Below are positions 47,301 through 60,600 of a DNA stretch of 64,000 nucleotides, in pieces. The number at the start of each line of letters is the position of its first letter. Position 1 is the first letter of the stretch. The notes under the pieces were generated by a model that did not search any database, had not been told where the DNA came from, and saw only the letters and a program-made list of their open reading frames with translations. The stretch comes from Marisa cornuarietis. Lineage: Eukaryota > Mollusca > Gastropoda > Architaenioglossa > Ampullariidae. The DNA is taken from contig SMMW01000555.1 in assembly GCA_004794655.1 (NCBI GenBank), forward strand, positions 6,667,001-6,731,000. Reading direction: 5' to 3'. The position numbers and the translations under genes are program-made.

Positions 47301-48495
47301 TAAAGGAAAATACATCACAAAGGACATAGAGATATAGAAAAAAATGAACTAAAAATTTAAAAAAAATAAACTAAAGAAGAAAAATGTGTACATTTACTGA
47401 TCTAAATATCATTCACATCTTTGTTCTCGTTTACAGTTTAATATCTATTTAATCATTACAAATTTGTAATTACTCTGAGCATGCATTCTTTAGATTTGTT
47501 GGGCTTCTAAAGTTTGAATCCACTTTAAAAAGAGAAGACTTCACTAGCCAGTTGTCAACAGGATTAGTTATCACAATTCATAATAGAAGACCTACCTTAA
47601 TTTGACTTGGTATCAGTTGTCTTTCACACAATGAGCAGCTTCCCAAGCAGCAAGTCCAGAGTTTACAAAGGTCAACTCACACCTGCTACCGGCGAAGTCT
47701 GGGTTTCCCGGAGCAGCACCTGTAGTGAGCTGATAACAGTAACTGATCAGGATTATTCCTTGACAGAAAGAACGGGCCGTGTTTCCACAGTTAATTAAAG
47801 TCCGTTATCTTTGTAATCTGTGTAAAAACTTTGTAATCTGACCAGACATTCGGAATTTGTCAGCACTTTTCCGGCTACAGACGGTCTGTAGAATCCCATC
47901 GAGACGTCATCTGAACAAAAATGTCTGAAATTATTATCATCAGAAAAGAGGAATAAATACGAATGCTAGACGACTAAAGGACAAGAGGTCAAGAAAAAGA
48001 AAATAACCCATGATTTATTGAGAGAGATAGAGAAAAAGAACATGTGTCCTCCGACATTCAGCAGCTACAAAGCCAATGCTGCCGCACAGTTGTTATTAAA
48101 TTCCGCGCTAATGGAGGGAGTGGGGCAGAGATTGTTAGGAGTTGACGATAACAGCCTTGTCCAGCGAGAGGCACACCAACAATTTACCACAGCTCCGTCT
48201 CGGTCATTAACCTTTGCCGACGAGATAGCATCCCGACCCTCCCGCCAGCCTGGGACCAGCGCTCGCCCTTGTAACGGCGTTGGCCCCGCGCTGTGGTTAG
48301 CCGAACATATCTGCAACTTCGCTGCTTGTAATATCCTCCATTATAGGCCCCCACCTCGTGGGCGCTCAGCAGAAGTGGGGGTAGAGGGAGGGCGGCGAGT
48401 GAGTTATTGCAGCAGTCGCAGGGGAGAATATCTGTGTCGAGATTTGATATCTAGACATTCTTTTGCTCTTCCTCTTCCACTCTCAAATACCTCCC
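44346..48495. other. AT-rich non-coding stretch
   Basis: I recognise no genes or repeat families. GC rises after about 48020, and GCGCATGCGC (48695-48704), a palindromic NRF1-like core, follows just after the triplet repeat. Confidence 0.5.
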
Positions 48496-48520
48496 CACCA
48501 CCACCACCACCACCACCACC

Positions 48521-48554
<34 letters not shown>

Positions 48555-48576
48555 TCACCACCACCACCACCACCAC
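48496..48576 (+). repeat. (CCA)n(TCA)n(CCA)n compound microsatellite
   Basis: Three triplet blocks in series. A 195-codon open frame crosses it and reads as polyproline and polyserine. Confidence 0.96.
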
Positions 48577-49004
48577 ACACCATGAAACCAAAGCACGTAA
48601 GGTAGTCCGGAAATAGAACGATTAACCAGAGACCCGGGTAGCTACCGGTGTAGGTAGGGCAGACAACGACACCGAGGCGTGGCCATCGCCCTCAGCGCAT
48701 GCGCTCTTGGTTCGGCGCACACATGCTTCTCTCTTCGTGTGGTATCTGTTCGCCGTCCGGCGGGTTTCTTCCTGCTTCCTACACTTTTTTTTTTCTTACC
48801 CCTTCCCCCAAAGAGTAAATTAACCACCGGATGAAATTCATTTCCTCTCTAATAAACGAACCAAACCTGTACTAACTGGTAAAAAGTTGTAAAAAAATAT
48901 CACAATTTGTCAACCGATCAGTCGAATAGCGGCTTCTAATTTGAAAACTGGAAATTGGCCAGCATTTAAAAATTGTAAAGCTTTTCTTCTTCTTTGCTTA
49001 GCTG

Positions 49005-49165
49005 GCACTGGAGGTACCAGTCGTAGGAGATCCGAAGGATTCTCCTGAAACATTTTTGAACACCTGGATCCGCCTCCGATTCTGTGAGCAAAGTCCGCGT
49101 CTCGCACCCGAACAGCAGGACTGCAGAGTAAGAGCTCTGTACATGATGTACATGATGTTATTACA
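49005..49165 (-). mobile_element. Short RTE-like reverse transcriptase relic, third copy
   Basis: On the minus strand, the frame from 49121 reads VLLFGCETRTLLTESE and then, after local damage, KCFRRILRISYDW. These correspond to the LLYGCDTW and KCLRRLLRISYKE motifs of the copy at 38.8-38.9 kb. Only about 45-50 codons are recognisable and at least one frameshift lies upstream near 49125. No endpoints or target duplication could be defined. Confidence 0.65.
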
Positions 49166-49621
49166 GTCTGGCCTGTACTGGCTAGATACATAGTTCTGTG
49201 TTTAATATGTCTGACTCTGGATTTGTTGACTTAGTCGAGTCAGCGCTTCAAAGAAAATCCGACTGACATGACTGGAGTCATCGCTAGACTTCCTTTCTGA
49301 GAATATTTTCGCTGTAACATGAACGACAGCCTCAAACTATTTCTAGATTCTTTCGGTTGTTAGAGCACCCACGTAAATCTTTCGATAGGTAAGAAATAAA
49401 AGTGTGTCTTGTGCTTTTTCTTAATTTTCTTTTTTCTGTTTGGTAGTAGGGACGAGGTGTTACCATTGCTACATTATTTACTTTTGTTGATTGCTCGTTC
49501 TTCACAAGGGATTTCGAAAGTCATACAATGGCTCCGTTATGACTGCTCTGTCTACTATTTTTGTGACTATCATTATTTGAGTGTGCATTCCAGACTAATA
49601 AGGTTTCCCTTTAACCAAACA

Positions 49622-49622
49622 G

Positions 49623-49669
<47 letters not shown>

Positions 49670-49704
49670 AGAGAGTGTGTGTATGTGTGTGTGTGTGTGT
49701 GAAA
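49622..49704 (+). repeat. (GT)n microsatellite, two blocks
   Basis: Two GT runs separated by GAATGAGAGAG. Confidence 0.96.
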
Positions 49705-52700
49705 CAAATGTCACGAGCAGGTTCTTTTTTGCGACGTTTTGTGAACCCTACATGTAGCAGAAAAGTAAACAATTTCAACAACAAAACATTGTTTCTTGCT
49801 CTCCCAAAGCTTGCTGGCCGACCGCTTTCAAAACACTTTTGTAGACGATCCTGCCAAACTACTACAATAAAAACAAAAGACAAGAAAAGCCTACCAGAAG
49901 GAAGAAAAGAGACATTTCAGCTGATGGTTCCAGACAAAAAAACGAGAGCCCAGCAGACAGAAGACTGGCATTCTTTGCGAGCACGATCCGTTAGATGGTT
50001 CAATTAATTTGAAGAGAAATTCCCCCCGTCTTTCCCGGACCAAACACAATCACACGCAGAGGCACGAAACCAAATGACAATGGAAAGTGTTCTTCATCTG
50101 CTTGACTAATAGTTTATCAAGTGTAGATGCATTTAAATAAATACGTGTTTCCGAAGTTTAGCTGTTGGCAAAGAAATAATTGCATCTGAACCTGAACGGA
50201 AGTAAAGATGATGCCATTTTTTTGCAGCTGCGGCTGTTAGGTTAGCCGTCAGTTGTGAAACCCTGGGTGTGGAAGATCAGCCCAAAGAAGAAAAAATTCT
50301 CCATTTGTCTTTCGCTTCCCTGCTAGTGGCTACCGGAAACAGGAAGAAACGTGTAGACGAAGATTTACCAGACCGCCGCACCACCCACGAGGGCTCTCAC
50401 AAATGAGGGAGCCAACAAACAAAATAAAACAAAATTTAAAAAAAAGGCAGGCGCAGACAAGGGTGACATAGTGCTCTGTGCATGTTTTCTCTGGGCCACA
50501 GGCTGGTGCAAAATATTTCCACTCAAGCGACACAGCTGGAAAATGTCCCTTTTCCCTCTACAACAAAATGTCCCTATTTCCTCTGAAATTTTATCGCGCT
50601 CCTCATCCCGATCTTGGATGCCCGGACTCTGAACATCGACTACTGCTTTAGTTATGAAAGGCTAAAACTTGCCAGAATATAAAGTGCATATATATATATA
50701 TATAGTAGATAATTTTGATTTACAATGAAAGACTCTTTAACACCAACAGGATGACCACAACTAGGACTAAATTAGTTCATTTTAAGTTGTCCACAGGAAA
50801 TGTATAAACGTTATATTCGAAGTTCCCCCGCATTGACTTTATAATGGAGGATGATGGAGATTGTACAATCAATAGCCGCATGTTTCCGTCTGATTCAATG
50901 GCTGCGATCTATAAGCTCAATTTTCGCTGACCTGATATTACAGAATCCAACAATTTACTGTTGTTGTGCCCTGGAATAAGACCGGATAGAAAGCAAACTG
51001 GATTTTTTTTTTTTTTTTGCATTCTCATTTTAAAAATTTGTGTTAGCAAGCCAGATTGCTTTTTGTTCTCTATCGCCATACCTCTGTGTACGGTGAAGTC
51101 ATTCAGGAGTTCCGGTTCCTCTGGTCTGCGAACATTAATGAAGTAGCAGGAAATGAATAACAAGAATAGGAAACGTGTTTTGAGCACAGCTTAGAAGCTG
51201 ATGTCGGTTCATATACCCAAATGAATATAAATACGCAGACCCACGCACATAGAGCACCCAAGCACGCACGCACACACGCACGCACACACACACACACACG
51301 CCAGCACGCACACACGCACAATTTCACTGACACATACATAAATGAAAGCTAATGCCTTCGAGCCCATTTCCCAATCTTTACAATAATGCTGTCGTCCTCT
51401 TCACATCGGGGTTAAGGTACATTAGAGGAAACAGAGACCGCTTCTATATTGCCAGGGTTTGAGATAAGCCTTTAAAGACTTACTCCTTTATAAGCACAAA
51501 ACCACTTCAGAGGTGTACATCTTTGGACTGTTATTGCTGACACAAAAAAGACGAGTTACATTATCGATGCAAACGTTGGCATCAGTTTGTTGGGTTCTCT
51601 ATAATCCAGACAAGAACATACGTGGACTTTAACTGTTCAGTTGCGGCTTTTAGCTTCTCCGTGAAGGAAATCATTAGTTGTCGCTCAACACAGAGAAAAG
51701 CCTCCGTGACAATCCAGCAGTCAGCGTTGTGCAACAGAAATTACTTCACAAAAACACAGATGCTGCAAAGTCAGAGGCCTGCTTATTTCTCTTTGGTAAT
51801 GGATTTCTTTTTCCTCTCATTTTGTCTTTCTTCGCATTAGTTTACGCGAGTTGAAAGGCAAGACTAGAGCAAACGTTAGTACGATAAGATCAAAGACCAA
51901 GGGTAACCAGGCTCCCAGAGGAAATAAACAACAGAGACCATGTCATCCAAAGGCGGCGGCTTCAGAAATGATTTGCAGAACCATCGGCCATGCTGGTAAA
52001 AAAAAAAAAAATTAAAGAGCGTGCGTGCCGTGCATATTTGTTTTGTATATGCGTTTGTGTGTGTGTGTGTGTGTGAGCTCAATCTTGACACGCACTCTGA
52101 ACATTTAAGTAAACATTCGAACGTGTGAGTAAGATTCAAACACTGTTGTCAGATGTCATAGTTTAATTAATTTTCAAAAAGAAAAGTTGATTTTTTCATA
52201 TTAATATAAACAAGTTCGTCAGAAAATCTTTTTACCTCTTTAAACGTGAACAATTTTGTCAGAAAGTTCCTTGTGCATTAAACTATTGATTACAAAAAAA
52301 AAGAAAGAAATTGGACGCAGTTATTTATTTTCCAAACAGGTCCCCAAAGGCTTTCACGTCATGATTTAAGTGGATTTTTATTAAGAGCAATATCTTTATT
52401 TATTACCCATTCGCATCTTTTTTCCGAGTGACTGAAAGGATAACTCGGGCCCGTCTCGTCAAGGAGATCGTATCACCAAACTAAAGTCTGACGCGGCGCT
52501 GGTTGTCAATAAATTAAGTCCCTGCCTTTAGAGCGCCGTGGGGTGGGCTGCATGACGGATCGTATTTCCTTTCTAATCATAGACGAGGGTCTTACGCATT
52601 TCAAAGGGCGAGCAAACTTCGAAATACATGCAATGCGACTAACTTTCAAGTTGTCCTCTTTCTTTGTTTGTTTGTTCATCTTGGTCTGTTCTCTTTGCAA

Positions 52701-54931
52701 CCGTTTGTTGTTTGTTTACTTGCTTTTGGCTATTTTGTTTGTTTAACCGCGTTCATTAATTTTTTATTTTAACTCGGTCTTTTTTTCTAATTATTTCTTT
52801 CTTTCAATTTTGTTTAAATTTCTTATTTTCTTTATTTCAATTTATTTTTTCTTTGTTTTTTGTGTCGTTGTCTTCTTTGTTTTTCTTTATTTATTTCAAT
52901 TCTTTCATTTTTTTTCTTTTTTCTTCGTTCTTTCTTTACTTTTATTGTTTTTTTTAAAATTCAGTTTGTTGTTGAATCTTCTTCTTTATCTTTTGAGAAA
53001 TTTATTTCTCTTTCTTTTAATTCGTCTATTCTTGTTATCTTCTTTAAATACTTTTTAAAATTCCTTGAATTCTTTCTTTACTTTGTTTTTTTTATATCCC
53101 GTACTCCTTTGTTTTCTTTCTTTTCATTTTCGTGCGTAAGTGAACCAACGATAGTCAAAATGCAAGTTTGCACAAACACCCACTCGCTTTGATGAAAGAA
53201 AAATCCAGAGAGCTTCCACCAAACAGCACAGATCTTTTTTCAGTTTTATTTCGTGTTTCCATAGTTTTTGTTTTTACAGAGCCCCTTACTGTACCATCAG
53301 AGGGGAGAGGAAGCCTGGCCTGTGTCATCCACGCTGTTTTGCAGTAAGTGCCTATTCTTGACTCGAGACATGTAGCTATAAACATTAGGGTTGCTTGCCA
53401 CTTCCAAAGCAATTAATGCAAACACGGGAGGCAGGAACAGTTTACATGGTAGAGCGATCTTAAAAGAAAAAAAAAACCAACATAAAAACAAAACTCGTGT
53501 TGGAGTTGGCATGACGGACATTCTACAAACTGTTCGAGAACTCTTGCCATGTAGAACAGTTGCTGTTTAATCCATTGTAGCAGACCCACCTGTGCGCTGT
53601 CGTTCAGCGACATGTCAGAGGGGCGTTCAAAGAAAAAAAGAGGGCGCTAGCAAACGATCGCTCGCCCATCTACCGTTCCGCAAAACGTGCATCGAAAGCG
53701 CTTTTACGTCTTCTCCCGAAGATCCACCAGTTTGATGTTTTATCGTTAGAAGATTGTGATTTCAAAAACTGAGTGACTATTTAGAGGGTGCAGCTATTAC
53801 CATTGATAATCTCCCCTGCTCGCGAAGGATGTCAGAGCTGAGTAGTCATAAGATAACTGAGCCTCGCTTCCACTTCTTGTCAGTAACCTTGACCTATATA
53901 TATATATATATATCATGATGGCGTTCTCTATTTCAGCTATAACTTCTCCACGGCGCTGTCCAAAATCGTGTATTGGTGGTTTTTAAGACGAAAACACAAT
54001 AACAAAATTATAGCCTGATGTGATTTTCATGGTATTTATTAAATAGTTCACATCAGTGTCACGTAGATTTTTAAAGTCACTCCGTTTCCCACTTCCAGTA
54101 ATAGCTCTTGTCATTTTATATTAAAATTTACACCTGCAAGCAGTTTTAGCTGATGGGAGGGTTTCACTTTGTAGCGCTGTGTTTGATATCAGAAGTTGCC
54201 CTAGCTAGCCAACCAGCCAACCAGCCAACCGTTATACTGCCTTCAATAAAAGTACACATGCGTCCAGCGATCGACAGGTGGGTTTCATGTGATTGCGATT
54301 TGTCAGAACACATACGATATTGACAGTTGCCTCAACCAGCTAACTAACCACAATTACTGCTTTTAAATCAGTCGCAAATCAGTTTGTCTCTATCACCTTA
54401 TAGAAAGGTAAAAGTATAACACCATTAAGATGCCAGGTGTCGAGGATCACGTGGATATATAACCACACGCTGTAAACGTTAGATGGATGGAAAGATGATG
54501 CTAGTTTGTACTAGAGCAAAGGGGGGAAAAGGCTAGCCAGGTCGAGGAAGAACAAGCAATGCACGGAGAGGAACATGAATGCGTTGCTATGAGCTCCAGA
54601 CTCCAGCAATCACGCCCAGCCGTCTGGCACCTGTGTGGCGTCCTTGACGACCCGATGAGACCGGCGCTTGTGGGCGACATTTGCTTTCCTTTGCTGCTCG
54701 GGTGGCATTTTGCGGGCGTAAGGGAGCCCTGGATGCTCCCAGGGTAAAAATCTCCATTCAGGATCCCGAAAGCGTTGGTGGTACCCCTGAGGAGTCATCA
54801 GGTTCGGGGCCGACGTTGATTGTAGAGTCGCGTTGACCCTTTCTGAGAAATGACTGCAAGAGCTTGGCTGTCCCTTCTGCAAGGCCGAGGTTCATCCATA
54901 CCTGTACATGTGTTAACAAGTAAAAACGAAC

Positions 54932-54934
<3 letters not shown>
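49705..54934. other. Non-coding stretch
   Basis: Besides the T-rich block there is a weak direct repeat (ATATCAGAAGTTGCC near 54187 and ATATTGACAGTTGCC near 54320) and short (TA) runs at about 50690 and 53897. Nothing coding is recognised. Confidence 0.5.
52760..53130 (+). repeat. T-rich low-complexity block
   Basis: Degenerate TTTC/TTTA/TTTG repeat with strong T over A skew. Long open frames in it encode only Phe, Leu and Ser. Confidence 0.85.

Positions 54935-55003
<69 letters not shown>
54935..55003 (+). repeat. (CA)n microsatellite
   Basis: Uninterrupted CA run of about 68 bp. Confidence 0.97.
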
Positions 55004-55005
<2 letters not shown>

Positions 55006-55792
55006 TGCCATTCGCTGAGAGAAACCATGAATATTTTCATCATTCAAAAAGCGAACACAAAACCACCAAAGAAATTAAAAGTCACTATCGACAGTTAGGC
55101 CAAAGTTGCATCATTTTAGGAGAGTGTTTTCTTTGATTTTCTTCCCCTCTTTTTAATTGGTCCGGCAAGGAGGTACACGTAATTTATTAAGTTATACGGA
55201 ATGTCTAGAACGATTCAGGAGTATTTGGCCGAACAAAAGTTTCAAACTGACTTTTTAGTTCAGCTCTGGTAATTGAATCACTTTTCTTCCTCGCGTAACC
55301 GATTATAATTAAATTACATGTCCCTCGTGTGCTGAAGCTGCAGTTGAACGCTGTGTCATTTAGAGTGAGGGCTAACGGAGGTTTTCAGATTTCTTTTCTT
55401 TTCTTTTTTTTCGTCGGAAGCAATTTCCGATGCCACACATGGGACCTCGCACCTTCTTTAGTAATTTACATCTGGATTTTTATTGGTGATGAGCATGTAA
55501 CCATTCACATGTCTTTTATCGCCGTATTGCACAGCCGTAGAAAAGAGCGACAACACGACGCCAGCCAACGTTTGCCGTTCCTGACTCCCACGTTAGTGTT
55601 ACATTGTCTGGGTCTCATCTTTCACAGCACTTGACCTCACTACTGCCCTCAAGTTTTAGCCATTAGAGAATTTTGCCTCAATGTTTTTGTCTGTAAATTT
55701 TTATCGTGTCTGTCAAAACCTGTTTATCAGGCTCTTCTTTCGTAAAATGCCGGGAGAAAAAAATTTACTGCCTACGGAATATTACACCTTAA

Positions 55793-55862
55793 ACAAGCAA
55801 ACAAACAAACAAACCAACAAACAAACCAACAAACAAACCAACAAACAAACCAACAAGCAAAT
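55793..55862 (+). repeat. (CAAA)n with periodic CCAA, 12-bp period
   Basis: After four CAAA units, CCAA replaces one unit in every three, giving a regular 12-bp unit repeated about four times. Confidence 0.93.
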
Positions 55863-56095
55863 GAAGTTCTGGAATGTGGGGGCGCGTGGGTGTGGAATGA
55901 CTCTCGGGTGACTTGGTGGAAAATGGAAAGAAGGATGCTATATTTCACAAATTTCTTCCCTAAACTGCAGATTTTAGATTCTTTCTCTTCGTAATTAATA
56001 AATATTAATGAAAAGAATGTGGAGATGCAGGAACGTTTTCACACATTGTGTGTGGCTTCTGTCGCGAAGCTTTGCAGCCGGCCGGCCGTCTGGAG

Positions 56096-56216
56096 CACGT
56101 GTAGAATATTCTAGAACATGGTGTGAGCGCAGCCAGTTCGCGAGGTCACAGCTGCGAGACACAGTTCCACGCATGCGCACAGCAGACAGTAACGACTTCC
56201 CATTGCTGCCATCTTT
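56096..56216. promoter_or_regulatory. Promoter-like cluster: E-box, NRF1-like, YY1-like
   Basis: CACGTG (56096-56101), CACGCATGCGCA (56168-56179, 11 of 12 NRF1 positions) and GCTGCCATCTT (56205-56215, one mismatch to YY1 on the minus strand) lie within 120 bp of relatively GC-rich DNA. Confidence 0.3.
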
Positions 56217-57235
56217 TGCAGTAGACACGGGAAGTAACTCGGAAGGCGAGGGTGGCAAGGGAGGTAAGGTCGGGACGCCATGGCTCTGGCAGTGGTATAT
56301 CGAGTCAATGAAGTGACAGCCTCCGTTTCGTCCCCCCATCGAATGTGTCTACAGAACACGTCTCTGCTTTTGAGAATGCCTGGTGGGAAAGGCATAAATA
56401 AAAGAATGGCTGCATTCGAGAAGCCACTTCCACCAGGTAATCCAATACGTCCTTGCTTTCTTTCATTCATCACCACCATGCGAACCAAGACAAGAAGCAA
56501 TTTGTGAAAGATGGATACATCTCTTTTTTTTGGAAAAAAATTCAAGAACCCAACTCTGTATCTCAATTATGGCTCACAAAATCAACATCTCTGAGAATGA
56601 AACTGCTTTAATATCAGACTAAGGTAAGACTCGCTTTTCTCTTACACCTACAAAAGTAAAAGGGATGGTTTCACATCAGAGTTGTGGAAATACCACAGGT
56701 TATCACGAAAATCTTAAATTACCCCTTTATTCCTAGTTTCAGCATAAACTTGGTGGTTATTTTATTCAATATACCCGATACCTGAATGAGGAATAGCTAC
56801 ATGCTGACATACGTACAAATAAAATCATCATAAAACACATTGAAGTGAAAGAACAATGAACCACTTCCACCTCTGCATTAAGCGCAGGGTATCTCGACAT
56901 AAAAGGCAACCACTTTTATGGACCGAGAGAAAGAGAGAAATACAGAGAGAGAGAGAGAGAACGAGAGACAGACAGAAAGGCAGTTGAGAGAGAACGAGGC
57001 AAACACGCAGATAATGTAGGTATGGACAAAAAGATGGGGGGAAAAAAAGGAAAGTGACAAACAGCTGTATAACGCCCAACTGATTTATGTAGATTACGTC
57101 ACATCTGAATAGACACTGTACACAGAGGGATATAATTATGTAACAGCTCCCAGTCAAAGCACATCGTCACATGTATATGTAGTCTGTAACATTTCCAGGC
57201 ACACAATGAAAATATGCCATACAATATTGACAAAG

Positions 57236-57298
57236 CGCACGCACGCACACACACACACACGAACCTCGCACGCACACACACACACATGCACACACGCA
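57236..57298 (+). repeat. CA-rich microsatellite
   Basis: Interrupted CA and CGCA repeats. Confidence 0.92.
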
Positions 57299-57448
57299 AC
57301 AACAATAACTGGCCACCTGTGAAAGGGACACAAGCCCAGGGCCCAAGCTGTGTGCCTTGCTTGTGTCCTCCCCCCGTCCTCCCCCCTCCCCCCGATGCCC
57401 CACACGCTAAACTCAATGAATGCGTCTTGAGGCAGCACCAGCCCTAGC

Positions 57449-57469
57449 GACAGCTGTCCGACAGCTGTC
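57449..57469. promoter_or_regulatory. Tandem palindromic E-boxes
   Basis: Two copies of the 10-bp palindrome GACAGCTGTC start 11 bp apart, each centred on CAGCTG, so the two bHLH-type sites face the same side of the helix. Confidence 0.35.
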
Positions 57470-57669
57470 GTCCTGCGCTAAGTCAATCTCTTCCTTGCGT
57501 GACCCGACTTTCATCAGGCTCGTGATTCCTTTCTACTCTCCCGATTTATTACTACACTTTCTGGCTGTGTCACGTGATGTCTCATACGTGACGGGACACG
57601 CTGAGGACTATTGTGTGTGTATATACACTGTAAGCCTTGGCATGTCTACGAACCAAAAACTTTGAAAGT

Positions 57670-60600
57670 TATCTTTTTTTATGCTGCCATTCGTCGCATA
57701 AAACAGACGCCATAACACTTTTTTTTGAAGTCTAAGATTTTACAAGACTTCAAGTAAATAAATAAACAATCCCTACTTTGTGACAAGTTCAGGTAAAACC
57801 CTCGGCCTTGGTTCATGCTCGTAAAGTAATTGTTTACGTTGACCTGACAATCTTAACATGCTCAAATACAATGAACATCTTTTAATGTTAAATGTTAAAT
57901 GTATGGAGGATACTGTGTGAACGGAAAAACACGTGTGGAGTATCCCATAGAGAACAAGGTGGGCGAAAGTTTTTTTTTTTTTTTTGCTCAGGCTTTTCCG
58001 TAGTAAGTATACCTACATATACATATACAGGTTTCATCGAATCGCATTACAACACAACCATCGATTTTATCTGCCATTTATCGTCGTCGACGGGCATGGA
58101 CGACGATAACGAATATGGCAAGTGTCCCTGATCAGCTGATTGACAACAAATAATAAACAAAACAGACTAAAAAAATGTAAACATTGGGCGTTAGGTCATT
58201 TTCGCTATGTTTTGGATCCGTGAAGTCACCTTCTTTACCTGATACAGCACGTCTCCGTGAATGATGATGTAGTACAAGTGCGAATTTTTATCGTCTTGGC
58301 GTAGTTAATGGCAAATAAACAGTCTCTTGCTTTTTCTTTCGTCGCTGTTTCCATCGATGTGGCGCACACCGTTCACAGCAGCTTTCGCCAGAAAAAAGAT
58401 AAATAGATTCCACAAGCAAGACAACACACAGTCCTGCAGACCGATGAGGTATAACGTCCCACACTTATTTCTTGAGACCGAACTGACCCGAAAAGCCTGC
58501 AGGTTCTGATCCCGCCTCGGATACACAATTCTCATTAAAGAAAAGAGAATGTACTCACACGCGAGTAGAAACACGTTTAAAACAAATGGACACCAAACGT
58601 GTGTTGAAACAAAAATCACATCATATTCATCACAAAAATGCTGAAGCTGAACAGTCTGGAAGATGGTTTGAAATAGAGAGACATAGAGTGGACAACAGAC
58701 ATGCGCACTGAGGACTCTTGAGCGGAAGTACGTCACGCCAGGTTCCCCTAGTGCTCATTCATGAAAGTTCTTTTTCTGTTTGTTTTGTGCTGGTAACGGC
58801 AAGGCCACAAAGTACCGTTAATCTCTACACTCATTTGCATCCCTGGCTGGGTTGCCTTACATAGCAACCCCTTTCCCCCTCCATTCCCTGCCCTGGCCCT
58901 CTCTCTCTCTTGCCCCCCATCCCCCGGTCTCCTTTGTCCAGTTCTGTAGGCGTTTGTGTGCACTTCTGGAGACAACACTTGCGACACTTACAACACTGCA
59001 GCAGGTCAGCTTGGAACAAGAAGCATCTGAGGTAGACGAAATTCCGTTCCGAAATAAATTGAATCAACCTCACAGGCTTCTTCTCTTATACATTCTGTTC
59101 CTCTCCGTTTTATTTAGTCTGTTTATTTAGGCTTATATACTTTTGAGCAGGTCATGTGATGACGGAGAAGAGAAAAGAAGCCCCGAGAAAGAACACACAC
59201 TCAAGCAGCAATGTCAGGCCGGATGACTGTGTGGCGGCATTGTGAGAATCGGGCATGCCTTCTGTTCTGCCATTTTCAGTGCCTGAAGAAAAGGAGAGAG
59301 AGAAAAAAAATCATAGGCAAGATAGATGGAAAGATAGACAAAGAGCTACAGGGAGGATTAAAACTGACGCAGGGGGAAAAGATGCTGGGATTCAAGAGCA
59401 GACCAGGAAAGGCAGAATTGTTGGTGAGTGTAGCGAAAGTGTCATGCATCTTCAGATTACTTGCTGCTAGGCGTAACATGCTGTTAATTACATCAACAAA
59501 GCCTTCATTAACAAGCGATTGCGTAATTTAATCACGAGTACTGGGAATTTTCAGGCTTAAACTTGTCAGTTATAATGTGAATGCAAATAAATAACAACTG
59601 AGCCTTGTCTAGATAAATACAGTCAACAAACAGGAAAAGCTATTTCCAGCGATGTTATTTCTAACGCCTTTAAAAAAAAAGCACAGCTGGAGATAAACAT
59701 GAAATGATTAGAAGTACTTTTGTCTTCACGTGTAAGGAGTGTCATAAAGATCAATTGCTATTAGCCACGTGCAAGTGATTTATAAACAGCGCGGAAGAAT
59801 CTAGTGTAAGCAGAGCCACAGAAAAGCGGAGGCAGAAAGGCGGACTGTGGTGACGAAGGAGGGACTAGAACTCACCTCGTTTGACGTTGAAGGTGTCCCC
59901 TGAAACAGAAGAGGAGACACGATAAGCTGTAGCCATAGTGAACATGAAGTCTGAAACAGCAGAGTGATCCGCAGTCAAAGCATGAAACTGCCTAGAAGAC
60001 ACGAAAGAAAGAGAGAGACGGAGAGAAAGAGGGTGGGGAAGAATATCAAACATATGAGCAGAGAGACATCCAGGCAGGCAGGCAGGCAGGCATGCAGACG
60101 AGTCGGTCGATAATAAGACGGACAGATGTGATGGACAGGTGTGAAAGAAGGTAAAGTGAGGAATGAAAGAAGACAAAAAATTAGGAAATAGTGGTAAGGG
60201 AGGAAGGGTAAAAAGAATAAAGAATAGAAGACCGAGGGAATCAGACAGTGTGATGGGAAGAAGAAACATATAAATATACTACACACATAAAGTTATGCAT
60301 GTATACCAGAAATAAAATACAAAAAGGAAATAAGACGAAACGGATAGTAAAAAACTCACAAAAGAAGAATTAGAAAAATGAAAAGCATTTGGTGGTCAAG
60401 AATACAGAAGTAATCCCCTAACATCCTAAGCTATTTTATTAAAGATGCATTTTATAAATGAGCGTAAATCATTACTGCTCTAAATAAATACCTGTAAGCA
60501 AATATGTACGAGGGAAAATATACAGGTTGGTGTGGGTTCACAAAATGCAGTAACTACAGTCTGCCATCACGTGATAGTGAGATCACAAGACTGTGTCATC

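Noticed and set aside
48018..48605. 195-codon open frame on the plus strand
   Set aside because: It ends in polyproline/polyserine from the CCA/TCA microsatellite, and the unique part shows no domain, no consistent coding bias and no splice context.
52810..53192. Phe/Leu-rich frames resembling membrane segments
   Set aside because: They arise from the T-rich low-complexity block and have no sequence beyond it.
54610..54882. 90-codon minus-strand frame of protein-like composition
   Set aside because: No known domain or supporting exon; an overlapping frame on the same strand is equally open.
56111..56566. 151-codon minus-strand frame
   Set aside because: No domain; it overlaps the promoter-like cluster and another open frame on the plus strand.
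59860..59885. B-box-like GAGTTCTAGTCCC on the minus strand
   Set aside because: No A box at a suitable distance and no tail.
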